From an uncultured Flavobacteriales bacterium (lineage in GTDB: Bacteria; Bacteroidota; Bacteroidia; Flavobacteriales_D; Sanyastnellaceae), in assembly GCA_905479115.1 (NCBI GenBank), contig CAJQLF010000024.1, forward strand, positions 1 through 62,123: a DNA stretch of 62,123 nt, given 5' to 3'. Position 1 is the stretch's first letter. Every line of letters starts with the position of its first letter. The position numbers and the translations under genes were made by a program. Shown in pieces: positions 51,843 through 61,674 of this stretch. The notes beneath the pieces were generated by a model. It made no database searches and was not told the origin of the DNA. It saw only the letters and a program-made list of their open reading frames with translations.

Positions 51843-52918
51843 TGCGGACTCTAGCCACGCTTCTTCCTCATATTCTAGCACTCTTCATGGTGGGTTCCGC
51901 ATTTACATATGCCGCCCAACACTTCGAGTTTGCCCATCCCGCATGGTTGTGGCTTGGAACCTTGGCTATTTTGCACGTGGTTTTTCGCCTCGCCATTCAA
52001 TCCAAGGCCGGATTTGCTGGATTAATTTGGAGCTGGGAATCTCCTGAAAGCCAGCTAAAATGGAGGACCATGGGATTTCAAAGCATCCCTGAAATTCCGT
52101 TTGGACTCCGGACTTTGTCCTTGGGTTTGTTGAGCATCGCTGCAGCGCAACCCCAGTCCTCTTCATCCGTGGAGGACCTGACCCGGGAAGGCATCGACAT
52201 CGTTCTCAGCATGGATTTATCCGCATCCATGCTCAGCAAAGACTTCGACCCCAACCGACTGGAGGCATCCAAGGCGGTGGCAACAACCTTTGTGGAAGAG
52301 CGTCCCAATGATCGGATCGGTGTCGTCGCTTATGAAGGTGAGGCTTTCACGCAAATTCCCTTGACGACGGACCAGCGTGTTGTGATGAATGGCATCTCCC
52401 AACTTGAAACAGGATTACTCGAAGGGGGAACGGCAATTGGCATGGGACTTGCCACTGCTGTCAATCGCCTCAAGGAATCAGAAGCGGAAAGCAAAGTCAT
52501 CATTTTGCTCACGGATGGGGTGAATAATTCCGGACAAATTGAGCCTCTCGACGCGGCGCAATTGGCGAAACTCAACAAGATTCGTGTTTATACGATTGGT
52601 GTTGGGTCCATTGGCAAAGCCCGAAGCCCCGTGCGCAAAGTAGGCAACACCTATCAATACGACTGGATTGAAGTCAACATCGATGAGGATGTCTTGAAAA
52701 AAATCTCCTCAACCACTGGCGGTCGGTACTTCAGAGCAACAAGTGAGGATAAGCTCGCCAGCATTTACAAGGAAATCGACCTGTTGGAAAAAACCCAATT
52801 CAACGTTCTCCGGTACAACCAGAAAACAGAGGAGTTCCTGCCCTTCGGTTTGGTTGCCGCTCTGGCTTTCTTTATCGAGTTTTTCTTGCGCCAATTCGCA
52901 ATCCGGACCTTGCTATGA
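51842..52918 (+). CDS. batA: VWA domain membrane protein BatA
   Basis: 358 residues. Two N-terminal membrane segments (LATLLPHILALFMVGSAFTY; WLWLGTLAILHVVFRLAI) and one C-terminal segment (FLPFGLVAALAFFIEFFL) flank the VWA domain, whose MIDAS motif DLSAS is at 125-129 and second metal residue set lies in TLTDG-type sequence VIILLTDGVNNSGQIEPLDA. Bat proteins support aerotolerance and stress survival; the molecular role is not settled. It starts at a TAATG overlap and ends at an ATGA overlap. Confidence 0.94.
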   Translation: MRTLATLLPHILALFMVGSAFTYAAQHFEFAHPAWLWLGTLAILHVVFRLAIQSKAGFAGLIWSWESPESQLKWRTMGFQSIPEIPFGLRTLSLGLLSIAAAQPQSSSSVEDLTREGIDIVLSMDLSASMLSKDFDPNRLEASKAVATTFVEERPNDRIGVVAYEGEAFTQIPLTTDQRVVMNGISQLETGLLEGGTAIGMGLATAVNRLKESEAESKVIILLTDGVNNSGQIEPLDAAQLAKLNKIRVYTIGVGSIGKARSPVRKVGNTYQYDWIEVNIDEDVLKKISSTTGGRYFRATSEDKLASIYKEIDLLEKTQFNVLRYNQKTEEFLPFGLVAALAFFIEFFLRQFAIRTLL

Positions 52919-54087
52919 AGAAATCAGTTCCCACTCCATCTTCCGCTGTTTCGGCATCCTCGCGCTTTCGTGTCTTCGCACAAAGTATGGGGCTGATATT
53001 GGCTGAAATTGGGTTTTGGTTGGCGATTCTACTGACCTGGTATGGCGTGCAGCGTGTAGCACCAAACGTTCAGCTTGAGCAGGTGGATTGGTGGGGAGCA
53101 TTGCTTCTTTTACCTGCCTCTCTTGTTTTTTTCTTGTTGGGGCTGAGGCAAAAACAACTTTGGGCAAAGACCCTCGCGGATGAAGAATTATGGCCCCGGC
53201 TTTTTCCATCGTGGCGCCCTCAATTGCACGGCTGGCGGTTTTTCTTGTGGCGATTGGCATTTGCAAGCATCTTGATTGGAATCTTGGATATCAAGGTGGG
53301 TGCGCGATTAAAAGAAGTCAAAAGTGAAGGGGTGGATGTTATGATTGCGCTGGATGTATCAACCAGCATGAGAGCAGAAGACACCGGTACGAGCCGACTG
53401 GATTTAGCCAAGCAAAGTGTGCAACGTATCGTCAATGAATTGGAAGGCGATCGGGTTGGCCTGGTGATCTTCGCAGGGGATGCCTTTGTTCAATGCCCCA
53501 TTACGACAGACTACGGAGCGGTTAAGTTATTTTTGGATGGAGTCACCACTGACTTGGTCCCCATCCAAGGAACTGCCGTGGGTCGAGCCATAGAAGTTTG
53601 CGCCAATGGATTTGACCAGGAGTCTTTGGCTTCAAAAATGATTGTCGTGTTGACGGACGGAGAAAACCACGAAGACGATGCCATCGAGATGGCTGAGTCC
53701 ATCGCATCCCAGGGAATCGAAGTACATACCATAGGAATGGGAACAACCTCAGGCGCTCCAATTCCGTTGTTTGATCGCCTTGGTCGTCCGCGAGGGTTCA
53801 AGAAAGATGCCGATGGAGATCCTGTTGTCACAGCTTTGGACGAGGCCACACTGATTCAGGTGGCGGAAGCAGGCAATGGCACCTATGTTCAGGCAGGCAT
53901 TGGAGTGGTCAACATTGCTCCTGTCCTCAGCTCAATGGCGGCGCTGGAACAAGCGGAAGTCTCCACCGTTGCCTACACCGAATTTGACCATCAATTCCGC
54001 TGGTTCTTCCTTGTGGCAATGGTTCTCATAGTGCTGGAAAGCATTCTCCATTGGCCTTTTGTTTCATCAAAACACCGAATCGCATGA
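52915..54087 (+). CDS. batB: VWA domain membrane protein BatB
   Basis: 390 residues; ATGA overlap with batA. The N-terminus has two helices (SMGLILAEIGFWLAILLTWY; WGALLLLPASLVFFLLGL) and a C-terminal helix (WFFLVAMVLIVLESILHWPF). The VWA domain has the MIDAS motif DVSTS at 147-151, with TAVGRAIEVCANGFD and MIVVLTDGENHEDDAIEMAE. A glycine-rich late segment (GMGTTSGAPIPLFDR) is normal for BatB. It is the second VWA paralogue of the operon; BatA and BatB are probably paired. Confidence 0.94.
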   Translation: MKKSVPTPSSAVSASSRFRVFAQSMGLILAEIGFWLAILLTWYGVQRVAPNVQLEQVDWWGALLLLPASLVFFLLGLRQKQLWAKTLADEELWPRLFPSWRPQLHGWRFFLWRLAFASILIGILDIKVGARLKEVKSEGVDVMIALDVSTSMRAEDTGTSRLDLAKQSVQRIVNELEGDRVGLVIFAGDAFVQCPITTDYGAVKLFLDGVTTDLVPIQGTAVGRAIEVCANGFDQESLASKMIVVLTDGENHEDDAIEMAESIASQGIEVHTIGMGTTSGAPIPLFDRLGRPRGFKKDADGDPVVTALDEATLIQVAEAGNGTYVQAGIGVVNIAPVLSSMAALEQAEVSTVAYTEFDHQFRWFFLVAMVLIVLESILHWPFVSSKHRIA

Positions 54088-54947
54088 CGTGGATCAGGAT
54101 GTTCAGTAAAATGGGCGGCTTTTTTACGCTGCTGGCTTGCCCGTTGATTGGGCTAGCCCAAGGGGGAGATTATTCGGCCAAACAGTCCATCATTCAAGGA
54201 ATTGACCGGTTCGAACGCGGAGAGGCTGGATCGGACAGTCTTTTTGCCCAAGGCGAATCACATTCAACGCTTTCCGCCGTTGCATCTTACAACAGAGGCC
54301 GCGCATTAATGGAGTCTGCCGAGAAGGGGGCGGAAGCTCGGCAAGCCTTCCAGAAGTCGCTCAAAGGAAACGATGACACCCGCATGCAATCGGATGCTTG
54401 GCACAACATCGGGAACTCCTTGTTGATGGAACAAGATCCTGAAAATGCCATTGAGGCGTATAAGGCTGCTTTGCGAGCGAACCCACAAAACGAGGCCGCT
54501 CGTTATAACCTATCGTATGCGCTTCGTATGCTCAATGACGAGCAAGAGCAAAACGAGCAAGATCAGCAAGGCGAGGGAGAGCAAGAGCAAAACGAGCAAG
54601 AGCAAAACGAGCAAGATCAGCAAGGCGAGGGAGAGCAAGAGCAAAGCGAGCAAGATCAGCAAGGCGAGGGAGAGCAAGAGCAAAACGAGCAAGAGCAGCA
54701 AGGCGAGGGAGAGCAAGAGCAAAACGAGCAAGAGCAACAAGGCGAGGGAGAGCAAGAGCAAAACGAACAAGAGCAGCAAGGTGAGGGAGAGCAGCCAGCT
54801 GCACCAGAACAAATTGAAGGTCAGATTTCAAAAGAAGATATGGAGCGTATATTGGAGAGCCTTGAGCGAGGTGAAGAAGAAGTCCAAGCCAAACTGATGC
54901 GGGCAAAGAGCCAAGGGAAAAAGAAAAAAATCGAGAAGGATTGGTAA
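54084..54947 (+). CDS. batC: TPR protein BatC with long Glu/Gln-rich repeat tract
   Basis: 287 residues from the ATG at 54084, which overlaps the batB stop (ATGA). A signal peptide (MGGFFTLLACPLIGLAQ) is followed by TPR units (AVASYNRGRALMESAEKGAE, SDAWHNIGNSLLMEQDPENA, EAARYNLSYALRMLNDE). From residue ~153 an 83-residue acidic low-complexity tract made of EQEQNEQxQQGEG units follows, then a helical C-terminus with basic end (KKKKIEKDW). The tract is the distinctive point; BatC in other species has only short Q/E-rich tails. The TPRs probably bind BatA/B. Confidence 0.92.
   Translation: MTWIRMFSKMGGFFTLLACPLIGLAQGGDYSAKQSIIQGIDRFERGEAGSDSLFAQGESHSTLSAVASYNRGRALMESAEKGAEARQAFQKSLKGNDDTRMQSDAWHNIGNSLLMEQDPENAIEAYKAALRANPQNEAARYNLSYALRMLNDEQEQNEQDQQGEGEQEQNEQEQNEQDQQGEGEQEQSEQDQQGEGEQEQNEQEQQGEGEQEQNEQEQQGEGEQEQNEQEQQGEGEQPAAPEQIEGQISKEDMERILESLERGEEEVQAKLMRAKSQGKKKKIEKDW
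54540..54788 (+). repeat. Tandem 39-bp repeat array inside batC
   Basis: Five 39-bp units plus one 54-bp unit, exactly contiguous: 54540-54578, 54579-54632 (contains an extra 15 bp), 54633-54671, 54672-54710, 54711-54749, 54750-54788. Each encodes E-Q-E-Q-[NS]-E-Q-[DE]-Q-Q-G-E-G. Later units differ by synonymous changes (CAG/CAA), so the array is not freshly made. Because its units are multiples of 3 bp, gain or loss of units keeps the frame. Confidence 0.95.
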
Positions 54948-56671
54948 TGCAACAGCACCTCACAGCATCGCATTTCTTCGGAATGATCTTCCTTTTGATG
55001 ACCGGCTTCACCGGCTCAGCCCAGGAGGCTTTTGAAGTCAGTGTAGATCGAAATTCTGTCCGGACGGGAGAACAAGTCCAGGTCACCTTTACCCTAAAGA
55101 ATATCAAGCGAAACATTGACGCTCCTGACATCGAGGGACTCAAATTGCTTTTCGGGCCAAGCACCTCGAACAGCACCTCCATCTTCAATGGCACGCGAAC
55201 TTCAGAACGCACATACACTTTCACCTATCAGGTCACAAGCAAATCCAACATCACCGTTCCAGCTTTTGAATTAAGAGGCTCTAAAAGCCCGCTCAAAAGC
55301 AAGGCTTTTACTATTCAAGTCACCCCGCGTGGCCAAACATCCAAGGGCGGAGGCCAGCGAGACTTGGGCAATGTGGCCTGCATCATTGAAGCGTCGAAAC
55401 GCAATGTTCACATTGGAGAACCGCTCACCGTTTCATTCAAGATTTTTAACCGAGCCAACAACCTTGATGTTAGGAATTATACCATTCCTGAGACTCCAGG
55501 GTTTTGGAAGGAAACTGTCGAAACATCGGAACCTCGCTGGGAGCCTCAAATTATTTCAGGGAAGCGATACAATGTTGCCACGGTGCGAACCATGGTGCTC
55601 TTTCCCCAGCAAACGGGAACCTTGATCATTGATGGATTTGATTTGGTCGGCTACATGCGCACCAGTTTTTTTGACGGGCAAAATGTTACTGCATCTGCTG
55701 ATCCGATCAAAATAACCGTCACCCCCCTTCCTGAGCCGATTCCGCGCTCATTTTTGGGTTCGTTCGGAAGGTTGCGTGTCTCGGCGGAGCAGTCTCAACG
55801 GGAGTGCAGTACCAACGAAGCCATCACGTTGGACCTCACTTTCTCCGGAGAAGGGAATATTAAGTTCATCCAAGATCCTGATCTAAACTGGCCCGGCGAA
55901 TTTGAAGTTTTCGATCCAGAAGTCATTGACCGTGTCAAAATCACGGAAAATGGAGAGACCGGGAGTCGAACGTTTCGCTATGTGGTCATTCCGAGAGCAC
56001 CCGGTGACTATGCAATGCCTCTGCCTTCTGGCCAATGGTTCAATTGGCGAACAAACGCATACAGCACATTGAATGCCAACCCATTGAAGTTAAGTGTGAA
56101 CAGAAACGACTCAGCGGCTGCGGGCCCTGTGAACTACAACGCCAAGACGGACGTTCAGGTTCTCAACCAAGACATCAACTTCATCCATACCGAATGGAGT
56201 GGCCCTTGCCTGCCCAAGACGCGCTGGGACCTTCGGAAACCCCTCACGGCCAGCCTCCTTGCAATAGGCCCCATGCTTTTTGGGCTTTCGGCATGGGTTC
56301 GGAGGCGCAGGAATGAGTGGGAACAAAACCCCAAGAGCGCGCGCAAAAGGAAAGCCCGACAAAACGTTCGCAAGGAATTGCGCGCCGCCCGCAACCAGGT
56401 TAACACACCGAATGCATTTTACCCCGCATTGGGCAGCGGACTGGAGCAATACCTGCTTGCAAAACTGGAGTGGAACTCTAGTCAAATGCAGCGAGATGCT
56501 CTTCTGGTTGAATTGCAAACTCATGTCCCAAACTTAGTGGCTTCATGGAAAACACTCTTGGACGACCTGGACTTGGCTCGGTACGCTCCGGCGCAAGTCT
56601 TGCAGCCCAATGACATGCTTCAGAAAGCTGAATCTTTGGTAAGTGAAACCGAAAAAGCATGGAACGCATGA
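54947..56671 (+). CDS. batD: BatD family protein
   Basis: 574 residues from the ATG at 54947 (TAATG overlap with batC). A signal peptide (FFGMIFLLMTGFTGSAQ) precedes a beta-rich periplasmic region: FEVSVDRNSVRTGEQVQVTF, LLFGPSTSNSTSIFNGTRTS, VPAFELRGSKSPLKSKAFTI and GNVACIIEASKRNVHIGEPL, the BatD signature. A C-terminal transmembrane helix (ASLLAIGPMLFGLSAWVRR) and a basic cytoplasmic tail follow. It is 2 bp before batE in coupled order. Confidence 0.92.
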   Translation: MQQHLTASHFFGMIFLLMTGFTGSAQEAFEVSVDRNSVRTGEQVQVTFTLKNIKRNIDAPDIEGLKLLFGPSTSNSTSIFNGTRTSERTYTFTYQVTSKSNITVPAFELRGSKSPLKSKAFTIQVTPRGQTSKGGGQRDLGNVACIIEASKRNVHIGEPLTVSFKIFNRANNLDVRNYTIPETPGFWKETVETSEPRWEPQIISGKRYNVATVRTMVLFPQQTGTLIIDGFDLVGYMRTSFFDGQNVTASADPIKITVTPLPEPIPRSFLGSFGRLRVSAEQSQRECSTNEAITLDLTFSGEGNIKFIQDPDLNWPGEFEVFDPEVIDRVKITENGETGSRTFRYVVIPRAPGDYAMPLPSGQWFNWRTNAYSTLNANPLKLSVNRNDSAAAGPVNYNAKTDVQVLNQDINFIHTEWSGPCLPKTRWDLRKPLTASLLAIGPMLFGLSAWVRRRRNEWEQNPKSARKRKARQNVRKELRAARNQVNTPNAFYPALGSGLEQYLLAKLEWNSSQMQRDALLVELQTHVPNLVASWKTLLDDLDLARYAPAQVLQPNDMLQKAESLVSETEKAWNA

Positions 56672-57423
56672 AGCGGATATCATCGATTCTCATGACCGGG
56701 CTGTTGTGCACCCTCGTCGCAGCGCAAGAGGATATTCGTCTCCAATTTGATTCTGCCAATTCGGCTTATCAGGAAGGCAATTACACCCTTGCCATTGAAG
56801 GATATGAGAATATCCTTTCAGAGCACATGCACTTTGAGAGCGAATACAATTTAGGCAATGCCTATTTCAAAACGCAGTCGTGGGGACCTGCGATTTTACA
56901 CTATGAAAGGGCCGCGCGGCTCTCGCCAGGAAACTCCGATCTCAAGGCGAATTTGACGCTCGCCAATGCGCAAGTGAAAGACCGCATTGAATCCCTTCCC
57001 TCCAATGGCATATTGGATGTGTGGGACCGGATCGTCGCACCCGGGCGGTTTAGGTTATGGATGCTCATTATGGTGTTGACTTGGACACTCGGTTTTGTTG
57101 CGTTGGCGTGGAGGATTTGGTCTGTTCGGTTGGAAAACCGAAGAATCCTGGGAACCAGTGCTGCGGTGCTTTTGGTCATGGGTGCTTTATCAGCGGTCCT
57201 CGTGGCATCCACTTCTCAGCGTATTGAAACCAGCAAGGCCGCCATTGTCATGGCCACAGAATCTTCCGTACGAAACGAGCCCGGCGCCTCAGGCATGACA
57301 CTTTTCATGCTCCATGAGGGCACCAAAGTAACGGTGCTGCAACGGTCGGAGACGCACTGGAGGATTCAACTTGCCAACGGCAATGTAGGTTGGATGACAG
57401 CCGAGGACCTCTCCGAGATTTGA
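56668..57423 (+). CDS. batE: BatE: TPR plus SH3-like domain membrane protein
   Basis: 251 residues from the ATG at 56668, overlapping the batD stop (ATGA). A signal peptide (SSILMTGLLCTLVAAQ) and TPRs (ANSAYQEGNYTLAIEGYENI, SEYNLGNAYFKTQSWGPAIL) come first. Two membrane helices follow (LWMLIMVLTWTLGFVALAW; AAVLLVMGALSAVLVAS), then an SH3-type domain (ATESSVRNEPGASGMTLFML, GTKVTVLQRSETHWRIQLAN, GNVGWMTAEDL). It ends the operon; the M36 protease gene begins 7 bp away on the other strand. Confidence 0.93.
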   Translation: MKRISSILMTGLLCTLVAAQEDIRLQFDSANSAYQEGNYTLAIEGYENILSEHMHFESEYNLGNAYFKTQSWGPAILHYERAARLSPGNSDLKANLTLANAQVKDRIESLPSNGILDVWDRIVAPGRFRLWMLIMVLTWTLGFVALAWRIWSVRLENRRILGTSAAVLLVMGALSAVLVASTSQRIETSKAAIVMATESSVRNEPGASGMTLFMLHEGTKVTVLQRSETHWRIQLANGNVGWMTAEDLSEI

Positions 57424-57430
57424 CCGATTT

Positions 57431-60400
57431 TCAATCAACCACTTCCAACGTCCACTGGGCGCTCTTTCCTTCTGAATCCGCACCTACCACTTGGTACATT
57501 CCAGCGGACCAACCCGAAACATTCATCCTCGTCACGCCTTGACGAGCTCGCAGTTCATGCACCAACTGACCTGTAGTCGCATGGAAAACTCGAAGGGTCG
57601 CTCCGGGCATCCATCCCTTCATTTCAATGGCATCTCGCGCTGGGTTAGGATAACCCTCGACTGAAGATACAGAAAGGCTTCCGACGGATTGGCCGCTGGG
57701 AAGGTCGTACAAAATGATATCATCCACCGCAGCTTCAATGAGGGAGCCGCCGTCAAGGTATTCTCCAAGAGTCGTACTATCCGAAGCAATGAACCGCATT
57801 TGGAACGCGTCGGTGGGCTCGATTACATCAGCCACACGAAACGCCTTTCTTCTCCATGAAACATCTTGTTGAAGCGTGTTTTCCAAATATTGCCATGTCT
57901 GACCTCCATCGTTGGACAACTCTACTTGCCACCAATCCGAGGCGGGATTTGCCCCTGTAGCGGGAGCATTGACATACCAGCGCCAATAGGTCATCACAGG
58001 ATTTTCATAGGCCGTCAAATCGATCATGGGGGACAGCAACGTGGTTTTGCCTGCATCCACATCGTTCACACCAATGCCGTCATTGACCCCGGGATTAAGT
58101 CCTGTTACAAACGCATAACCCGCAAAGCCGACTGTATGGTCTTGCGTTGGAGCCACAACGGAACTGGGGTCATTGGCTTCCGCGTAAGAACCCACCGGAA
58201 TGGCTTCCTCCCAGATACCCGTCGTTGCGTTGTCTTGGCCGGGCAATCCGGTGGTCCAATTTCCGAAGTCAGAATATTCATCCGAATCGTTGATCAAAAC
58301 AGGCTCTACTCCCACCAGCAAGTAATGCGGTAAGTTGGGGTAGCTTTCATTCGCTGCCGCCACCGGATTCACCGCCGACAGCCCTCCAAAATCATCCGTA
58401 ATCCCCATATAATAGGCGAGTACGGAGCCCGCAGGTTGAGCTGGAATTTGCGCAGTGAAGAGGGCGTTTCCGTCGGGGTTGTCCATGACAACCTGCGTCC
58501 ACTCTCCCCCAGCCTCCGTTTGATACCAGAGATTAACGGCTTCAAAGTAGAGGTTGTACGGGAAGATGATAAAGGTCTCGGCTTCGATCACAATGTCCGT
58601 TTCTGCAGGCGAAAATTCTTCTGGGTTGTGGTCGATTTCCGCATAACTGAAGACCGAAATACCATGGATATCAAATCCTTCGACGATGGCCAAATCATTG
58701 GGCGTACCGTTGGATAAGTCCCCGTCATCATCGTCGGCTTGCAAAACATCAATGAGCACATCCGTAAACGCTTGCCCTTCGCTGCCATTGGGGGCCGTGG
58801 CCTGCAAGCCCGGATATGCATCAATGAACAGGGACATCGTTTGCATCCAATCCCCTCCCATCAGCAAGTGCGTATCGTACCATGCTCCGCAAATGATTTC
58901 TCCGTCCGCGTGCACCTCTCCAACCAGGTCTTGCGGGTACACCTTAGGCTCCTGGTCATACGCTCGAATGCCGTCCTCGTTGTCCGTGTAAAACCCTTTT
59001 CCAATCTCCGCAATGTTTCCTAGACTCATGGCCCATAAATCAGCATAGCCTTCGTTCATGGCTCCGTTGCTGAAATTGTAGCCCAAGCTGCTGTAGAAAT
59101 AATCATTGATCCCGTGGCCGTATTCGTGCCAGACAACATCGGCAATCAAGGAGGTCGCATTGCAGCCTCCGCCCGCATCATAAAAATTGACACTTTGACC
59201 GTCGTAAAAAGCATTGCATTCTCCCGCTACATCAATGTTGGTGGGGATGGACCAATCAAGATCTGTGAAGTCCGGCATATAGCTCTTCATGTGGTCGTGA
59301 ATCAAGGAAACTGAACGGTAGGCTGAGCGCTCTTTCAAATTTCCCAAATCAGAGAGATCCATTGCATTGTAGCCATCTTCGAACTGTACATCCAGTGAAG
59401 GCGTGCTTCCATTGGTAAGCACGGTGCTCCATCGTCCTTCTAGCGCCACGGACACCAGTTGAGGTCCTGACGCGTCACTTATAAATCCGCCTTCGTTATC
59501 TGTGTAGACAGCACCTCCCGTAATCGGCAAGGACAAAGATGGCATGGGAAGGGTAACGTCACCTTCGTATGGATACATTTCATGCACTTGCGATGAAATG
59601 ACTCCACTGATCACCATGGCATCAGCCGGTCGATCCAATCCCATTCGCAATACCGCTCGTTCAGGTTTCCCATCAGCCGCAGGCACGCTCCATTTGCCGT
59701 CGATGTGAACGACGCGATTTTGTCGCCAAACGATTTCGCCTGTGCTGACGTCGACCGCTGTTTCGTAGCGCCTTGGTATCGCACCATCACGACCCGACAC
59801 CATCCACTTTTGAACCAAATGCCAATCCAGCTCGTCTCCCTGTCCGAGCACGGGCACCCAGGCCTGATCACCCATCTCCACCTCGTACCATTCATCAAAC
59901 TCCACGCCAGCAGTGGCTGCTTCCATTTGAGCCAATTCAGTAAGCGGCGATTCCGATTCAGCCGGCACGTCTCCGTACCAATCTGCGCCCCACATAATGA
60001 GTTGACCTTCCCACCATTTGGTCACGATTCTCCCTCCTTCCACGGGAATTCCATTGACAGTTTGCTGCGCAAAAGCCCAATCGTGTTGACCTGTCTTGGT
60101 TTCCACCGTCCACTCACCTTCGAAACCGATGCCGAAATCAACCAAATCGTTGGCTACGAAATGTTGCGCACGACTCACAAGATCCGAGCCGGGAACTTCG
60201 ATGGCTGGTCCGAACGCGCGGTGCGGCAATCCTGTTACAGACCCCATAATGCTGCGCCAGCGAGGATGATTCGCCGCCCATTGATTCCACCCAGACTGCT
60301 CCCTCAAAGTACGCTGCTGGGCATCTGTCGGAGTAACATTGAGCGGTTGCATTCTAACTTCAAGCGGGTCGAGTGCGACATCAATTTGATAGGTCGTCGG

Positions 60401-60463
60401 AGATTGAGCCTGCATGGTTCCAACCACAGCCAGACAAGCAAAAACTAAAATCGAATTTCTCAT
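57431..60463 (-). CDS. Secreted M36 (fungalysin-type) zinc metalloprotease with T9SS type A domain
   Basis: 1010 residues. A signal peptide (ILVFACLAVVGTMQAQ) and an FTP-like propeptide (about 90-250) precede the catalytic domain, whose zinc motif HEYGH (His446, Glu447, His450) and third ligand Glu471 (NEGYADLWAMSLGNI) are intact. Later regions include a concanavalin-like domain near 720-940 (SDFGNWTTGLPGQDNATTGI, ASDWWQVELSNDGGQTWQYL) and a C-terminal type A sorting domain (EGYPNPARDAIEMKGWMPGA). It likely degrades protein outside the cell. It converges with the bat operon. Confidence 0.93.
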   Translation of the reverse strand: MRNSILVFACLAVVGTMQAQSPTTYQIDVALDPLEVRMQPLNVTPTDAQQRTLREQSGWNQWAANHPRWRSIMGSVTGLPHRAFGPAIEVPGSDLVSRAQHFVANDLVDFGIGFEGEWTVETKTGQHDWAFAQQTVNGIPVEGGRIVTKWWEGQLIMWGADWYGDVPAESESPLTELAQMEAATAGVEFDEWYEVEMGDQAWVPVLGQGDELDWHLVQKWMVSGRDGAIPRRYETAVDVSTGEIVWRQNRVVHIDGKWSVPAADGKPERAVLRMGLDRPADAMVISGVISSQVHEMYPYEGDVTLPMPSLSLPITGGAVYTDNEGGFISDASGPQLVSVALEGRWSTVLTNGSTPSLDVQFEDGYNAMDLSDLGNLKERSAYRSVSLIHDHMKSYMPDFTDLDWSIPTNIDVAGECNAFYDGQSVNFYDAGGGCNATSLIADVVWHEYGHGINDYFYSSLGYNFSNGAMNEGYADLWAMSLGNIAEIGKGFYTDNEDGIRAYDQEPKVYPQDLVGEVHADGEIICGAWYDTHLLMGGDWMQTMSLFIDAYPGLQATAPNGSEGQAFTDVLIDVLQADDDDGDLSNGTPNDLAIVEGFDIHGISVFSYAEIDHNPEEFSPAETDIVIEAETFIIFPYNLYFEAVNLWYQTEAGGEWTQVVMDNPDGNALFTAQIPAQPAGSVLAYYMGITDDFGGLSAVNPVAAANESYPNLPHYLLVGVEPVLINDSDEYSDFGNWTTGLPGQDNATTGIWEEAIPVGSYAEANDPSSVVAPTQDHTVGFAGYAFVTGLNPGVNDGIGVNDVDAGKTTLLSPMIDLTAYENPVMTYWRWYVNAPATGANPASDWWQVELSNDGGQTWQYLENTLQQDVSWRRKAFRVADVIEPTDAFQMRFIASDSTTLGEYLDGGSLIEAAVDDIILYDLPSGQSVGSLSVSSVEGYPNPARDAIEMKGWMPGATLRVFHATTGQLVHELRARQGVTRMNVSGWSAGMYQVVGADSEGKSAQWTLEVVD

Positions 60464-60548
60464 GGTCTACATTTGTGAGGGTAATTTAGCTCAGTCTTTG
60501 AGTTTTGACTTCATCTGTCAAGGATAAAGGGCACAGTATGACTAAACC

Positions 60549-61577
60549 ATGACATCAATCCTTCGCGTTCGATACCTCATGTGCTTCACAACAGCGACCA
60601 TGGTACTCTCAGGCTGCGGTGCGCTGCAAAGTCCACTTGAACTCACATGGGACAAGGGAGAGGCTCCACGGTACGATGATCCAATCGCCTGGTTTTCATT
60701 GCCATCGAGGTTCGACACATCAGACGAGCTCCCCAAAAAAATTCCTTCGACTGCATCACCAGCGCGATGGGATTCCATCGATGTCGATGTATTCTTTGTC
60801 CATCCCACTATGTACTTCCGTGGGGATCATTGGAATGCGCACCTGGACAACGACCAAGTCAATCGCGACACGGAGCACATGCCCATGCGAGCACAAGCAA
60901 GCGCCTTTAATATTGGAGGGAGGATGTACGCTCCACGTTACCGACAGGCTCACATTGGAGTCTTCACATGGCAAGACAGTACAAGTTGGGCCGCATTGGA
61001 ATTGGCGTATGAAGACGTGCGTGCTTCATTTGTCCATTACCTCGAGCACTGGAATGATGGACGGGATATCATCTTAGCAGGACACAGCCAAGGAAGCTGG
61101 CATTTGCGCTGGCTGCTTCAGGAATTTTTTGATGGAAAACCACTGCAAGATCAGCTTGTGGCGGCCTACGGTCCTGGCTTTGACTGGTACGCGACAGACT
61201 TTGACCACATCCCATTTTGCGAAGAGCCCAACCAAACGGGCTGCGCCTGTTCCTGGATGTCATACGGAGCGGGATTTTTCCCAAAATGGCTGGACACTAA
61301 ATCCGCGCCTCCCATGTGTGTTAACCCTATCACGTGGACCCTTGGATCCGCTTCAAGCGCCTTGCAGGATCATGAGGGTGTCGTTTTGTCCCAAATGCGG
61401 TTTGCCTTTCCTCATAGTATTCGCGCCAACATTGAACGTGGCGTCTTACAAATCGAGCAACCTCAAGTGAGGTTTGGGCGGTGGCTTCAACGCGAAAATT
61501 GGCATGTTGGTGACATCAATTTATTTTGGATCAACATCAACAAGAACGCACGCCTTCGCTGTGAGAATCATCGATGA
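60549..61577 (+). CDS. DUF3089 lipoprotein, alpha/beta-hydrolase type
   Basis: 342 residues. The signal ends with a lipobox MVLSGCGALQ (Cys near residue 23). The DUF3089 signatures are VFFVHPTMYFRGDHWNAHLD, QASAFNIGGRMYAPRYRQAH, ALELAYEDVRASFVHYLEHW, the nucleophile elbow ILAGHSQGSWHLRWLL (Ser180 within GHSQG, 178-182) and DGKPLQDQLVAAYGPGF. The domain is an uncharacterised serine hydrolase of the alpha/beta fold, here on the cell envelope. The C-terminus ends with Arg/Asn/His (NKNARLRCENHR), with no T9SS signal. Its substrate is unknown. Confidence 0.88.
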   Translation: MTSILRVRYLMCFTTATMVLSGCGALQSPLELTWDKGEAPRYDDPIAWFSLPSRFDTSDELPKKIPSTASPARWDSIDVDVFFVHPTMYFRGDHWNAHLDNDQVNRDTEHMPMRAQASAFNIGGRMYAPRYRQAHIGVFTWQDSTSWAALELAYEDVRASFVHYLEHWNDGRDIILAGHSQGSWHLRWLLQEFFDGKPLQDQLVAAYGPGFDWYATDFDHIPFCEEPNQTGCACSWMSYGAGFFPKWLDTKSAPPMCVNPITWTLGSASSALQDHEGVVLSQMRFAFPHSIRANIERGVLQIEQPQVRFGRWLQRENWHVGDINLFWININKNARLRCENHR

Positions 61578-61674
61578 AACTCATTTTTTTTATATCAAAT
61601 ACCCAAATACAGTCTTTAATCGTCTCAAAAAGGCTTATATTGCCACTGCGAATAGTGAAGCTAATCCTGCTGTT

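Noticed and set aside
54445-54897. Long open frames in other frames of the batC repeat, e.g. Ser/Lys-rich and Leu-rich translations
   Set aside because: They are a by-product of the low-complexity GAG-CAA repeat, which lacks stop codons in several frames; batC's frame has the signal peptide, TPRs and operon overlaps.
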